This document shows positions 1-8,596 of a stretch of DNA of 64,000 bases, one piece after another. Position 1 is the stretch's first letter, and each line of letters starts with the position of its first letter. Made by a program: the position numbers and the translations under genes. Below the pieces are notes generated by a model, which saw nothing but the letters and a program-made list of their open reading frames with translations, was not told where the DNA came from and did not search any database. The stretch comes from Sphingomonas ginsengisoli An et al. 2013. GTDB lineage: Bacteria; Pseudomonadota; Alphaproteobacteria; Sphingomonadales; Sphingomonadaceae. Location: positions 2,746,501 through 2,810,500 of the forward strand of contig NZ_CP045434.1 of the NCBI RefSeq assembly GCF_009363895.1. Reading direction: 5' to 3'.

Positions 1-305
1 TTGAGCAGGCTCGGCTGAAGGAGGCGCAGCCCATGTCCCATGAGCGTCGTCAGTTGCAGCCCGGCAGCCCACAATGGCCAGAAGCGGTGAGTGGTCAGCG
101 CGAGCGCCACGAAGAAGGCGAGCATGCCGAGGTCGATCAGCGCGACGCTGACGGCGATCTGGGTCTCGACGTTGATGAGCGCCGTCGAGAGCGCCGATGC
201 ACAGAGGCAGACAATCGCAGCAATGCGGATTTCGCGGTCGCCGCGAACGAGGGCGATCACCACCACCAACAGGACAAGGCCGTAATAGAGAGCGATGTGG
301 ACCAT
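1..305 (-). CDS. Small membrane protein, C-terminus cut by window edge
   Basis: Reading frame open from an ATG at 305 to the left edge with no stop, so the protein is at least 101 residues and incomplete. It begins MVHIALYYGLVLLVVVIALV, a clear first membrane helix, followed by at least two further hydrophobic stretches (about residues 30-45 and 57-75). A good ribosome binding site (GGGAGG, about 7 nt before the ATG) supports this start. I do not recognise the family. It lies just downstream of the hypothetical gene at 382-720 on the same strand, separated by a terminator-like hairpin, so it probably has its own transcription start or depends on readthrough. Confidence 0.6.
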   Translation of the reverse strand, partial: MVHIALYYGLVLLVVVIALVRGDREIRIAAIVCLCASALSTALINVETQIAVSVALIDLGMLAFFVALALTTHRFWPLWAAGLQLTTLMGHGLRLLQPSLL

Positions 306-329
306 GGCGTCGCCTCCCTAAATCAAAAG

Positions 330-357
330 GAGCCGGACCGGGATGCCCGGCCGGCTC
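330..357 (-). terminator. Rho-independent terminator-like hairpin
   Basis: GAGCCGG/CCGGCTC arms enclose CCGGG/CCCGG arms with a single bulged base and an ATG loop. On the minus strand the hairpin is followed by CCTTTTGATTT, the usual T-rich tail. It sits after the gene at 382-720 and just before the ribosome binding site of the gene starting at 305. Confidence 0.6.
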
Positions 358-381
358 GCTTGTGATGAAAGTGGGTCTCGA

Positions 382-720
382 TCAGCCGACCGCGCGCAAG
401 TGCGCCGACGCGGGCGGACATTCCATCCCGTCGCCAAAGGAAACCGTCCGCAGGCCCGGGATCTTGTTCTTGGCGTCGAGCAGGATGACATGCGCCTGCC
501 CCATCCGGCCGCGTGCGGCGACCAGCCCGTTCAGGGCGCCGGCGACTTCCTCGAACGCTTCATGACCCGTGCCGATGGCGACGCCGGTGCAGGAGCGGGC
601 GCGGATCAGCCGCGACTGCAGCTCGGCCAGTTCCATTAGGGCCGCTTCGATGCTGTCCTCGACCGCCCGGATCTGGGTGGCGACGGCGTGGGCGGATTGC
701 TCGATGATTTGCTTTCGCAT
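382..720 (-). CDS. Conserved hypothetical protein, 112 aa
   Basis: Soluble, largely helical small protein with no signal peptide or membrane segment. The N-terminal half (MRKQIIEQSAHAVATQIRAV onward) looks like one long amphipathic helix. A single Cys (about residue 44, RARSCTG) sits at the junction with the C-terminal half. AGAGAGG lies about 3 nt before the ATG at 720, a reasonable binding site. I do not recognise a characterised family and assign no function. Codon use matches the chromosome. Confidence 0.6.
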   Translation of the reverse strand: MRKQIIEQSAHAVATQIRAVEDSIEAALMELAELQSRLIRARSCTGVAIGTGHEAFEEVAGALNGLVAARGRMGQAHVILLDAKNKIPGLRTVSFGDGMECPPASAHLRAVG

Positions 721-785
721 GACCTCTCTGTGCCAGGCGGAGAGCCGCCCGGTCTTATGTGGTCCGCGGTAGAGCTGAACTGGCC

Positions 786-1382
786 TTAGTGTCCGGCGAG
801 CCTGGCGAGACTTTCGAGTCCCGCGAGATACATACCGGCCGAGAAGCTGGCGCCCAGTGCGATCCCGAGGATCCAGAGCAACCGCTGGCCGAAGCTCATC
901 TCATTGCGCGGGTTGCTCCTGGTTGACCACGGCAGAACCAGCGAGGACCGGGGCCGTGTCGCCCCCTGCTCGGTTTCGAGAACTTCACCATCCCCGATCC
1001 CCACTGCACGATCAGCGTGCCGAATCTGAAAACTGATCGCCCCGTCTGGATGGTCGGGGGCCGGGGTCGGGTCGAGATACGGCGCTTGATGTATCAACCG
1101 CTGATATGGCTCGGCCTGGGCGACCAGTCGCGCGGCGTCCTGCCGGCGGGCGACGCCGAGAATGCGGATGGCGGTGCGGATGCGCTGGTCCACGGTGTGC
1201 GGCGAGATGCCGAGGCGTCCGGCAATCTCCTTGCTGCTGAGATGCTGATCGACCAGCCGCAGGACCTCGAGCTGGCCGACGGTGAGGGAAGCGATTCTTT
1301 CTGCTGCCCGGCGCGCCTCTTCGGTTGGCGAGTCGAGCTTGTCCTTGTCCACGACGAATGGGCCCCCGAACTGCTGATACAC
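786..1382 (-). CDS. LuxR-type helix-turn-helix protein with C-terminal membrane helix
   Basis: Predicted 198 aa from a GTG at 1382, chosen because a GGGGGGA binding site lies directly upstream and the frame further upstream does not look coding. Residues about 35-90 form a LuxR/FixJ-type HTH: LTVGQLEVLRLVDQHLSSKE then GRLGISPHTVDQRIRTAIR, the usual scaffold and recognition helices. The C-terminus (LLWILGIALGASFSAGMYLA) is one membrane helix, so this looks like a membrane-tethered DNA-binding protein without a receiver domain. Similar proteins occur in sphingomonads by recollection; target and signal are unknown. Confidence 0.75.
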   Translation of the reverse strand: MYQQFGGPFVVDKDKLDSPTEEARRAAERIASLTVGQLEVLRLVDQHLSSKEIAGRLGISPHTVDQRIRTAIRILGVARRQDAARLVAQAEPYQRLIHQAPYLDPTPAPDHPDGAISFQIRHADRAVGIGDGEVLETEQGATRPRSSLVLPWSTRSNPRNEMSFGQRLLWILGIALGASFSAGMYLAGLESLARLAGH

Positions 1383-1682
1383 GCTAGTTCCCCCCGGCAG
1401 GTTGCCGAATAAAATCAATCTGCCAAGTCGCCGACTCGACGCTGTGCATAAGTGCGGCAGCGATGATGCCGAAGTTTGGAGAAGTAACCTAGGGAAAAGG
1501 CTGCGCAGGTTAATGAGCTTGATATGCCTGTGGCGAAACCATCGTGCGTTCAACCGGCGCGCGATTGGTCGGCAGAACGCATCAACGTCGCAAAATCCCC
1601 GGTCGGCGGTCACGCCACCGATTAATGCTGTTCAAGGAGAAGCGATCGGTCCCGAGGCGCCCGCCAGCGGGGGCGACAATGA
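1383..1682. other. Intergenic region upstream of the HTH gene
   Basis: About 300 bases between the HTH gene start and the tRNA-Tyr 3' end. A possible minus-strand promoter for the HTH gene should lie here, but I find no convincing -35/-10 pair, no RNA gene and no open frame with coding character. Confidence 0.4.
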
Positions 1683-1768
1683 TGGTGGAGAGGGCTGGAT
1701 TCGAACCAGCGTACGCTTGCGCGGGCAGATTTACAGTCTGCTGCCTTTAACCACTCGGCCACCTCTCC
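1683..1768 (-). tRNA. tRNA-Tyr (anticodon GTA)
   Basis: On the minus strand the acceptor arm GGAGAGG (1762-1768) pairs with CCTCTCC (1687-1693), followed by discriminator A and an encoded CCA. The anticodon loop reads ACTGTAAAT, giving GTA. A long variable arm (class II) and a GGTTCGAATCC T-arm are present. A TTGACA at 1809-1814 (minus strand) is suitably placed as a -35 box, but no good -10 follows. Confidence 0.95.
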
Positions 1769-1828
1769 ACGAGGCGCGGGGGCGCTCTTGGCGGTGGGGG
1801 GCCAAGCTGTCAACGCCTTGACGGGCGA

Positions 1829-3445
1829 TTAGCGGCCCTTGAACAGCCCGCCCATGATCCCGCGCAGCAGCTGATTGCCGAGCTGGCGCCCGACCGAGCT
1901 CGACGCCGCGCGCACCGCCGACTGGATCATCTTGTCGGCGACGCTGGGCCGCGCATCCTCGCGCGCCTGCCGGGCCGCCTCCTGCTGCTGGATGCGCTGT
2001 TGCTGCATCTGCAGCTTCTGCTGCTCGAGCTGGGCCCGGGCCTGCTCGCGCGCGGCCTGGGCATCGACCTTGGCCTGCGCCGCGGCATCCTTGGCGGCCT
2101 GGTCCTGCGCCTGCGCCTGCTGCGCGGCGGCCGCGGCTTCGTCGGCCTTGGCCTTGAGCAATTCCTCCGCGCTCTCGCGGTCGACCAGCGTGTCATATTT
2201 GGTGCCGATGGCGTCGGTGGTCATGATGACCCCGCGCTCCTGCGGGGTGAGCGCGCCGACCCGGGTCGAGGGCGGCTTGATCAGCACCCGCTGGACCGGC
2301 TCGGGCGAGCCGTCGGGCTGGAGCAGCGAGACCAGCGCCTCGCCGATCTTGAGTTCGGTGATGGCGCTGGCGACATCGACCTTGGGATTGGGCCGGAAGG
2401 TGTTCGCCGCCGCCTGCACCGCCTGCTGGTCGCGCGGGGTGAAGGCGTTCAATTTGTGCTGAACGCGGTTGTTGAGCTGCGCGGCGACCTTGTCGGGAAT
2501 GTCGATCGGGTTCTGCGTGATGAAATAGACGCCGACGCCCTTGGAGCGGATCAGGCGGACCACCTGCTCGACCTTTTCGAGCAGTGCGTCGGGGGCGTTC
2601 TCGAACAGCAGGTGGGCTTCGTCGAAGAAGAAGCACAGCTTGGGCTTGTCGGGATCGCCGACCTCGGGGAGGTCCTGGAACAGTTCGGAGAGCAGCCACA
2701 GCAGGAAGGTCGCGTAGAGCCGGGGGCTCGCCATCAACTTGTCGGCGGCAAGGATGTTGACGATACCGCGGCCCTGGTCGTCGGCACCGATGAAGTCGCT
2801 GAGCTCGAGCGCCGGCTCACCGAAGAAATGGTCGCCGCCCTGGCTGCGCAGCTGGAGCAGGTTGCGCTGGATCGAGCCGACCGACTGCTTGGTGACATTG
2901 CCATATTGGAGGGTGAGCTGGTCGGCTTCCTCGCCGCAGTGGACGAGCATCGACTGGAGGTCGTCGAGGTCGAGGAGGAGCAGGCCCTCCTTGTCGGCAA
3001 CGGTGAAGGCGATGTTGAGGACGCCTTCCTGGACGTCGTTCAGGTTCATCAGCCGGGCGAGGAGCAGCGGCCCCATCTCGCTGACGGTGGTGCGGATGGG
3101 GTGGCCCTGCTCACCGAACAGGTCCCAGAACTGGACCGGCACGTCGGCATAGGTCCAGTCGGTCATGCCGATGTCCTGCGCGCGTGCGGCGAAGGTCTCG
3201 TGGAGCTTGGACTGTGCCGAGCCGGCCATCGCCAACCCGCTCAGATCGCCCTTCACATCGCTGACGAAGCAGGCGACGCCCTGGCGGCTGAAGCCTTCGA
3301 CAATGCCCTGGAGGGTGACGGTCTTGCCGGTGCCGGTCGCGCCGGCGATCAGCCCGTGGCGGTTGGAGCGCTTGAGCTCGAGCGCCTGCGGGTTGGCGCC
3401 GCCACTCTCGGCGCCGATGAAGATGCTCGTTGAACCGTCGGCCAC
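1829..3445 (-). CDS. HerA/YjgR-like ATPase (DUF853 family)
   Basis: Predicted 538-aa cytoplasmic ATPase of the HerA-like helicase group. Walker A is GATGTGKT (residues 35-42) and Walker B is CFFFDEAHLL (acidic pair D275-E276). RVQHKLNAFTPRDQQAVQAA further on is typical of the DUF853 branch. Residues about 430-500 are extremely rich in Ala, Gln and Arg and should form a coiled coil. Family members are thought to be hexameric ATPases; the physiological role of DUF853 proteins is not settled. It follows the Do protease gene by 56 nt on the same strand, so it may be cotranscribed with hflK-hflC-protease. Confidence 0.85.
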   Translation of the reverse strand: MADGSTSIFIGAESGGANPQALELKRSNRHGLIAGATGTGKTVTLQGIVEGFSRQGVACFVSDVKGDLSGLAMAGSAQSKLHETFAARAQDIGMTDWTYADVPVQFWDLFGEQGHPIRTTVSEMGPLLLARLMNLNDVQEGVLNIAFTVADKEGLLLLDLDDLQSMLVHCGEEADQLTLQYGNVTKQSVGSIQRNLLQLRSQGGDHFFGEPALELSDFIGADDQGRGIVNILAADKLMASPRLYATFLLWLLSELFQDLPEVGDPDKPKLCFFFDEAHLLFENAPDALLEKVEQVVRLIRSKGVGVYFITQNPIDIPDKVAAQLNNRVQHKLNAFTPRDQQAVQAAANTFRPNPKVDVASAITELKIGEALVSLLQPDGSPEPVQRVLIKPPSTRVGALTPQERGVIMTTDAIGTKYDTLVDRESAEELLKAKADEAAAAAQQAQAQDQAAKDAAAQAKVDAQAAREQARAQLEQQKLQMQQQRIQQQEAARQAREDARPSVADKMIQSAVRAASSSVGRQLGNQLLRGIMGGLFKGR

Positions 3446-3501
3446 GCCTTGCTCCCCGTCCTGATCAGGATGGCGAGCCTAGCGTGGCCGAACCGACGAC
3501 G

Positions 3502-5061
3502 CTAGCGGGTCAGGTCGATCCCGAAGAAGGCTTCGGGCGCCGGCCCGCGCTTGACAAGCAACAGCACCGACTTGCGACCGGCCCTGCGCGCCGCATCGAC
3601 CTGCGCCGCCACCTGCGCGGGGGTGGTCACCGGCTGCTGGTTGACCGAGATGATGAGGTCGCCGCGCTGCAGGCCCTTGTCGGCGGCATCGCTGTCGGGA
3701 TCGACCTTGCCGACGATGACGCCGCGCGCACTCGCCGGCAGATTGACGTCGCGCGCGATATCGGGGGTCAGCACCTGCAGCGTCAGCCCGAGCGTGGTGG
3801 CGCCCGGAGCGACGGGCGCAGTGCCGCCATTGTTGTCGTTGAATCCTCCACCACCGGCGCCGGCCTGCTTGGCGAGTTCATCCTCGCTCGGCCGCTGGGC
3901 GACGGTGACCTGAACCGTCTGGCGGCGCCCGCCGCGGACGATCTCGACCGGGACGCGGGTGCCGACCTGGGTGTTGGCGATGAGGAAGCTGACCGTCTCG
4001 TCCGGGGTGACCGCACGGCCGTTAACCGACAGCACGACGTCGCCCTGCTGCAGCCCGGCGCGAGCCGCGGCGCCGCCCGGGACCACCGAGCGGACCAGCT
4101 CGCCGCGGTCCTTCGGCAGCCCGAGGCTGTTGGCGATGCCGTCGTCGAGCGGCTGGAGGCCGACGCCAAGGTAGCCGCGCTGCGGCGCCTGGCCGCGGCG
4201 GAGACTCTCGATCACCGGCTGGGCCAGCTCGGCGGGGATGGCGAGGCCGATGCCGACGTTGGTCCCGGTCGGGCTGATCAGCGCCGAATTGATGCCGATG
4301 ACGTTACCCGACATGTCGAACATCGGGCCGCCGCTGTTGCCCATGTTGATGCTGGCGTCGGTCTGAATGTAGCGGTCGTAGGCGCCGACGCCGGTGATGC
4401 CGCGGTGCAGCGCCGAGACGATGCCGGCGGTGACGGTGCCGCCCAGGCCATAGGGATTGCCGATCGCGATCACCCAGTCGCCGACGCGGGCGCGGGTGCT
4501 GTCTCCCCAGTTGACGTAGGGCAGGCCCGAGCCTTCGATCTTGAGCAGGGCGAGGTCCGAGGGGACGTCGCGGCCGACGATCCGCGCCGGGAACTCACGT
4601 CCGTCGGGCATCTTCACCGACACCTGGTCGACGACGCCCTTGCCGCCTTCGCCCTGGATGAGGTGGTTGTTGGTGACGACATAGCCGTCGGGCGAGATGA
4701 TGAAGCCCGAGCCGAGCGAGCCGGTCTCACGGGTGCGCGCGCCGCCGCTGCCGCCCTGGCCCTGGTCGGGGACCGGCGCGCCGAAGCGGCGGAGCAGCTC
4801 GGCCATCGGGTCGGTCGCCTGCTGGGCGACGGGGACGCGCTGCTTGGTCGAGATGTTGACCACCGCCGGCGCCAGTCGCGCGGTCAGGTCGGCGAACGAG
4901 GTCGGCGCACCCGGCCGCGGCGACATTTGCGAGGGAGCGTTCTGCGCCACCTGGGCGCCGACCGGACCGGTCGCGATCGAAAATGCCGAGCCCCCGATCA
5001 GCAGGGCTGCCGCGACACCATAGGCATAGCGCACTTTGGGAAACTCCTTCGGCGACGTCAT
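3502..5061 (-). CDS. Periplasmic Do/HtrA-family serine protease
   Basis: Predicted 519 aa DegP/DegQ-type protease-chaperone. The hydrophobic segment at residues 12-30 followed by AQVAQ marks a signal peptide. The trypsin-like catalytic triad is complete: H133 (VVTNNHLIQG), D169 (PSDLALLKI) and S243 (NMGNSGGPMF). Two PDZ domains follow, about 285-375 (GYLGVGLQPL) and about 425-515. A Gly-rich loop at 100-108 matches the LA-loop region of Do proteases. It degrades or refolds misfolded envelope proteins. It lies 74 nt downstream of hflC on the same strand, an arrangement common in alphaproteobacteria and consistent with a membrane quality control operon. Confidence 0.93.
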   Translation of the reverse strand: MTSPKEFPKVRYAYGVAAALLIGGSAFSIATGPVGAQVAQNAPSQMSPRPGAPTSFADLTARLAPAVVNISTKQRVPVAQQATDPMAELLRRFGAPVPDQGQGGSGGARTRETGSLGSGFIISPDGYVVTNNHLIQGEGGKGVVDQVSVKMPDGREFPARIVGRDVPSDLALLKIEGSGLPYVNWGDSTRARVGDWVIAIGNPYGLGGTVTAGIVSALHRGITGVGAYDRYIQTDASINMGNSGGPMFDMSGNVIGINSALISPTGTNVGIGLAIPAELAQPVIESLRRGQAPQRGYLGVGLQPLDDGIANSLGLPKDRGELVRSVVPGGAAARAGLQQGDVVLSVNGRAVTPDETVSFLIANTQVGTRVPVEIVRGGRRQTVQVTVAQRPSEDELAKQAGAGGGGFNDNNGGTAPVAPGATTLGLTLQVLTPDIARDVNLPASARGVIVGKVDPDSDAADKGLQRGDLIISVNQQPVTTPAQVAAQVDAARRAGRKSVLLLVKRGPAPEAFFGIDLTR

Positions 5062-5135
5062 TTTACAAACACCTCACGGATTGGCCTTGTTTTCAGCTGC
5101 TAGGTCAAGCGGCTGAACGGCCATTGAACGACGAG

Positions 5136-5975
5136 TTAGCGAGCCGCCCCGCCGCGGAACTGACGCAAGAATTCATTATCGGGCGACATAATGATCTGGG
5201 TTGCGGCCGGCTTGGTCTGGCCGTCCCCGAGGAACGTCGTCTGATAGCTCTGCATCGCGCGGTAGAAGTCGTAGAATTGCGGATCCTTGCCGAAGCTCGC
5301 GGCGTAGGTCTGCGCCGCCTCGGCGTCGGCCTGCGCGCGGATGATCTGCGCCCGTTTGGCGCCCTCGGCGCGGATCGAGCGGGCTTCCTGCTCGCGCGCG
5401 GTGCGCATCCGCTCGAACGCGCTCTCGAGCGGCGATCCTTCGGGTAGGTCGGTCTTCTTGATCCGGACGTCGATGATCTGGACGCCATATTGGGCGGCGA
5501 CGCGGTTGAGGCCGCGCTGGACGTTCTCCATCGCGCCTTCGCGCTCGGGGCTGAGCAACGAGGCGAAGCTGCGCTTGCCAAGCTCGTTCCTGAGTTCGGA
5601 GCCGAGGATCGGGCGGAGCGCCTGGCTGACCCGGTCCTCCGACCGCGCGCGGATGTAAAGCCGCAGCGGATCGATCACGCGGAAGCGGGCGAAGGCGTCG
5701 ACCTGCAGCCGCAGCTGGTCGGTCGACAGCACCTGCTGCTGCTCCATGTCGACATCGCGCACGCGCTTGTCGATCCACACCGTGTTCTCGAAGAAGGGGA
5801 TGCGCCAGTTAATGCCGGCCTGGCTCTGCCCGAGCACGCGGTTGGGCGCGCCAAAGCGGACGATCAGCGCCATCTTGGTTTCGGGCACCACGATGAAGCT
5901 CAGCCGGATCGCGACCAGCACGATGAGGGCGATCATGGCCGCCAGGATCGGGCGGCGGGTGATGGCGCCGATCAC
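5136..5975 (-). CDS. hflC: HflC, SPFH-domain modulator of FtsH
   Basis: Predicted 279 aa. One N-terminal membrane helix (residues about 9-28) precedes an SPFH/band 7 domain, including MALIVRFGAPNRVLGQSQAG and DQLRLQVDAFARFRVIDPLR. The C-terminal half is a charged helix (REQEARSIRAEGAKRAQIIR), as in known HflC. With HflK it forms a periplasmic-facing assembly around the FtsH protease and limits its activity. The start is a GTG whose bases overlap the hflK stop (GTGA), so the pair is translationally coupled. Confidence 0.95.
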   Translation of the reverse strand: MIGAITRRPILAAMIALIVLVAIRLSFIVVPETKMALIVRFGAPNRVLGQSQAGINWRIPFFENTVWIDKRVRDVDMEQQQVLSTDQLRLQVDAFARFRVIDPLRLYIRARSEDRVSQALRPILGSELRNELGKRSFASLLSPEREGAMENVQRGLNRVAAQYGVQIIDVRIKKTDLPEGSPLESAFERMRTAREQEARSIRAEGAKRAQIIRAQADAEAAQTYAASFGKDPQFYDFYRAMQSYQTTFLGDGQTKPAATQIIMSPDNEFLRQFRGGAAR

Positions 5976-7084
5976 TTGGCGGCTCCCTGCTGGACGGCGG
6001 GCGGGGTGGTCGCGCTCCGGCCGGCCGGGGGCAGCGGCAGGTAGGGGGTCACGCCCGGCGCCTCGATGATCGTCTTGTCGACCTTACCCAGAACGTTCTC
6101 CATCGTCTCATAATACATGCGGCGGCGGGTCACCTCGGGAGCGAGCTTGTACTGCGCGTAGATGCGGTCGAACGCGCCCGCCTCACCCAGCGCCTTCTGG
6201 CGCAGCTGCAGCGAGTAGGCGTTGGCCGAGTTGATGTAGCTCGCCGCTTCCTGCTGGGCGGCGGTGACGTCCTTGAACGCCTCATTGACCTTGGCCGGCG
6301 GGTCGGCCTGCTTGATCGCCACGCCCTGGACCAGGACGCCCGCCTGATAATGGTCGAGGATGCGCTGCATATTCTCCTGCACCTGCGCCTCGATCTGACC
6401 GCGGCGCTGGCCGATTGCATCGTTCAGCGTGACGGTGCCGATCACCGCGCGCATCGCGCTTTCGGCGACCTGCTCGATCGTGTCGTCGGGGTTCTGCAGC
6501 TTGAAGATGTAGAGCTCGGGATCGCGGATGTTCCAGCGCACCGAATAAGCGATGTCGATGATGTTCTGGTCGCCGGTCAGCATCAGCGTCTCGGTCCCGG
6601 TCGAGCCCAAATCGACGTTGCGAATATTCTCGACGTCGACCTTCTGCATCCGCTCGAACGGATAAGGGAGGGTCAGACCGATGCCCGAACCGACCGTGCG
6701 GTTGTAGCGCCCCAGCGTAGTCACCACGCCGCGTTCCTCGGGCGCGATCGAGTGGAAGCTGGTGAACACCAGCCAGGCGGCGACGAGCGCCAGCCCGACC
6801 CAAACCATCAGCCCGCCGCTGGGCAGTTCGAAGCCGCCCCCGCCGCCGGAGCGACCGCCACCGCCGCCGAGCCGCTCGCGGCCGCGCCGGAGCAGGTCCT
6901 CGAGGCTGTTGGTCGCCCCGCCGCCGCTCGGCGACTGGCCGCCGCGATCGGGATCCGACCAGGGGCTGCGCGGTCCTTCGCGCGGGGGTTCGTCCTCGCC
7001 CGGGCCGGAGACCGGACCCCACGGGCTCTTGTTGTCAGCAAACAGGCCGCGTGCGCGCGAACCCCACCCGGAGAAAACCGTCAT
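5972..7084 (-). CDS. hflK: HflK, SPFH-domain modulator of FtsH
   Basis: Predicted 370 aa from the ATG at 7084. Residues 1-100 are Gly/Pro/Arg rich, as usual for HflK, then one membrane helix (LMVWVGLALVAAWLVFTSFH) and an SPFH domain beginning SIAPEERGVVTTLGRYNRTV. Much of the C-terminal half is helical. The frame stays open far upstream of this ATG, but that extension runs antisense to the mrp gene and lacks HflK similarity, so it is excluded. hflK is the first gene of hflK-hflC-protease and is divergent from mrp at 7178, leaving a 93-nt shared promoter region. Confidence 0.93.
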   Translation of the reverse strand: MTVFSGWGSRARGLFADNKSPWGPVSGPGEDEPPREGPRSPWSDPDRGGQSPSGGGATNSLEDLLRRGRERLGGGGGRSGGGGGFELPSGGLMVWVGLALVAAWLVFTSFHSIAPEERGVVTTLGRYNRTVGSGIGLTLPYPFERMQKVDVENIRNVDLGSTGTETLMLTGDQNIIDIAYSVRWNIRDPELYIFKLQNPDDTIEQVAESAMRAVIGTVTLNDAIGQRRGQIEAQVQENMQRILDHYQAGVLVQGVAIKQADPPAKVNEAFKDVTAAQQEAASYINSANAYSLQLRQKALGEAGAFDRIYAQYKLAPEVTRRRMYYETMENVLGKVDKTIIEAPGVTPYLPLPPAGRSATTPPAVQQGAAK

Positions 7085-7177
7085 GGCCGCAGATATAGAT
7101 GGGAAAGGGGGATTTAACAGTGGCCTCGTCAATAACCCCGCATTGCGCCGCCCGGCGGCTGTCCCTAGCTGCCCCAC

Positions 7178-8137
7178 ATGTCGCTTGAAGATACCCTCCG
7201 CGCCGCGCCAGACGGCGCCCGTCTCCGTGCCGTACGTCTGGTCGACGGGGTCGCCACGCTGGTCGCCGACGCCACCGGCCTGCCCGCTGGGGAGCGTCCA
7301 GCGCTCGAGCAGCGGCTGCGCGACGCGGCGCTGGCGACAGGTGAGGCGCGCGAGGTCCGGGTCGCGCTGACCGCGTCCAAGCCGTCGGGCCCGATCCTGC
7401 TTGCGGTCGGCAGCGGCAAGGGCGGGGTCGGCAAGTCGACCGTCGCCGCCAACCTCGCGGTCGCGCTGGCGCGGCTGGGCAAGAAGGTCGGGATGATCGA
7501 CGCCGACATCTACGGTCCCTCGCAGCCGACCCTGCTCGGCAGCGGGGCGCGTCCGGAGGCGAAGGACAAGCAGCTCATCCCGGTCCCGACGCCCGCGGGG
7601 GTCGATCTTCTCTCGGTCGGCCAGCTCGTCAGCGCCGGCCATGCGCTCGCCTGGCGGGGGCCGATGGCGTCGGGCGCGCTGATGCAATTGGTCGAGGGCG
7701 ACTGGACGGGGCGCGACATTCTGGTGATCGACCTGCCGCCCGGCACCGGCGACGTGCAATTGAGCCTGGTCCAGAAGGCCAAGCCAACCGGTGCGGTGAT
7801 CGTCTCGACCCCGCAGGATCTGAGCCTGATCGACGCCACCCGCGCGATCGACCTGTTCCGCAAGACCGCGGTGCCGGTGCTCGGGATCATCGAGAATATG
7901 GCGGGTTATGCCTGCCCGCATTGCGGCGAGGCGTCCGATCCGTTCGGCCAGGGCGGCGCCGAGGCCGCGGCGAAGGCGCTCGAGGTGCCGTTCCTCGGCC
8001 GGCTGCCGCTGTCGGCGTCGCTGCGCGAGGCGTCCGATGCGGGCCAGCCGCCCGCCGCCGGCGAGGGGCCCGCCGCCGACGCCTTCACCGCGCTCGCCCA
8101 CGCCGTGCTCGCGGGGCTGGAAACGATTCCCGTCTGA
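7178..8137 (+). CDS. Mrp/ApbC-family Fe-S cluster carrier ATPase
   Basis: Predicted 319 aa P-loop protein of the Mrp/NBP35 group. The deviant Walker A is GSGKGGVGKST (residues 78-88), DLPPGTGDVQLSL is the family's switch region, and the Fe-S ligand pair CPHC is C246/C249. The N-terminal 70 residues form a degenerate DUF59/MIP18-like domain. It is expected to hold and transfer Fe-S clusters to apo-proteins in the cytoplasm. It is followed after 15 nt by a CoA-binding protein on the same strand. Confidence 0.93.
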   Translation: MSLEDTLRAAPDGARLRAVRLVDGVATLVADATGLPAGERPALEQRLRDAALATGEAREVRVALTASKPSGPILLAVGSGKGGVGKSTVAANLAVALARLGKKVGMIDADIYGPSQPTLLGSGARPEAKDKQLIPVPTPAGVDLLSVGQLVSAGHALAWRGPMASGALMQLVEGDWTGRDILVIDLPPGTGDVQLSLVQKAKPTGAVIVSTPQDLSLIDATRAIDLFRKTAVPVLGIIENMAGYACPHCGEASDPFGQGGAEAAAKALEVPFLGRLPLSASLREASDAGQPPAAGEGPAADAFTALAHAVLAGLETIPV

Positions 8138-8152
8138 ACGGTTGAGGGCTCT

Positions 8153-8596
8153 ATGCCCTTGACCAGCGACGAAGACCTGTCCGCCCTGCTGTCGAGCAGC
8201 CGCACCATCGCCGTCATCGGCGCCTCGGACAATCCGGGGCGGCCGAGCTACGGCGTGTCCGGGTGGCTTAGCGACCATGGTTGGCGCGTCATCCCGGTCA
8301 ATCCGCGGATCACCGGCGAGCATGTCCACAACGAATATGTCTGGCACGACCTCAGCCAGGTCGGCGTGCCGATCGACATCGTCGACGTCTTCCGCCGGCC
8401 CGAGGACGCGCTGGACGCGGTCGAGCAGGCGATCGCCGCCAAGGCGAAGGCGGTGTGGTTCCAGCTCGGCGTGGTCAACGAAGCGGCGATCGCCCGCGCC
8501 GAGGAGGCCGGGCTCAAAACCGTGGTCGACCGCTGCATCAAGATAGACGCCGCGCGGCTGCGGGTCAGCCCGCCGCCACCGTCATCTCCGGAATAA
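8153..8596 (+). CDS. CoA-binding (Rossmann) domain protein
   Basis: Predicted 147 aa single-domain protein of the CoA_binding family (YccU type). RTIAVIGASDNPGRPSYGVS is the nucleotide-binding loop and VDVFRRPEDALDAVEQAI follows the usual strand-helix pattern; KAVWFQLGVVNEAAIARAEE and TVVDRCIKID complete the fold. These proteins bind CoA but have no established reaction. The last 32 nt overlap the convergent pmbA gene at 8565. Confidence 0.85.
   Translation: MPLTSDEDLSALLSSSRTIAVIGASDNPGRPSYGVSGWLSDHGWRVIPVNPRITGEHVHNEYVWHDLSQVGVPIDIVDVFRRPEDALDAVEQAIAAKAKAVWFQLGVVNEAAIARAEEAGLKTVVDRCIKIDAARLRVSPPPPSSPE

Noticed and set aside
7085..8347. N-terminal extension of HflK
   Set aside because: The frame stays open upstream but runs opposite mrp and the CoA-binding gene; HflK similarity begins at the ATG at 7084.
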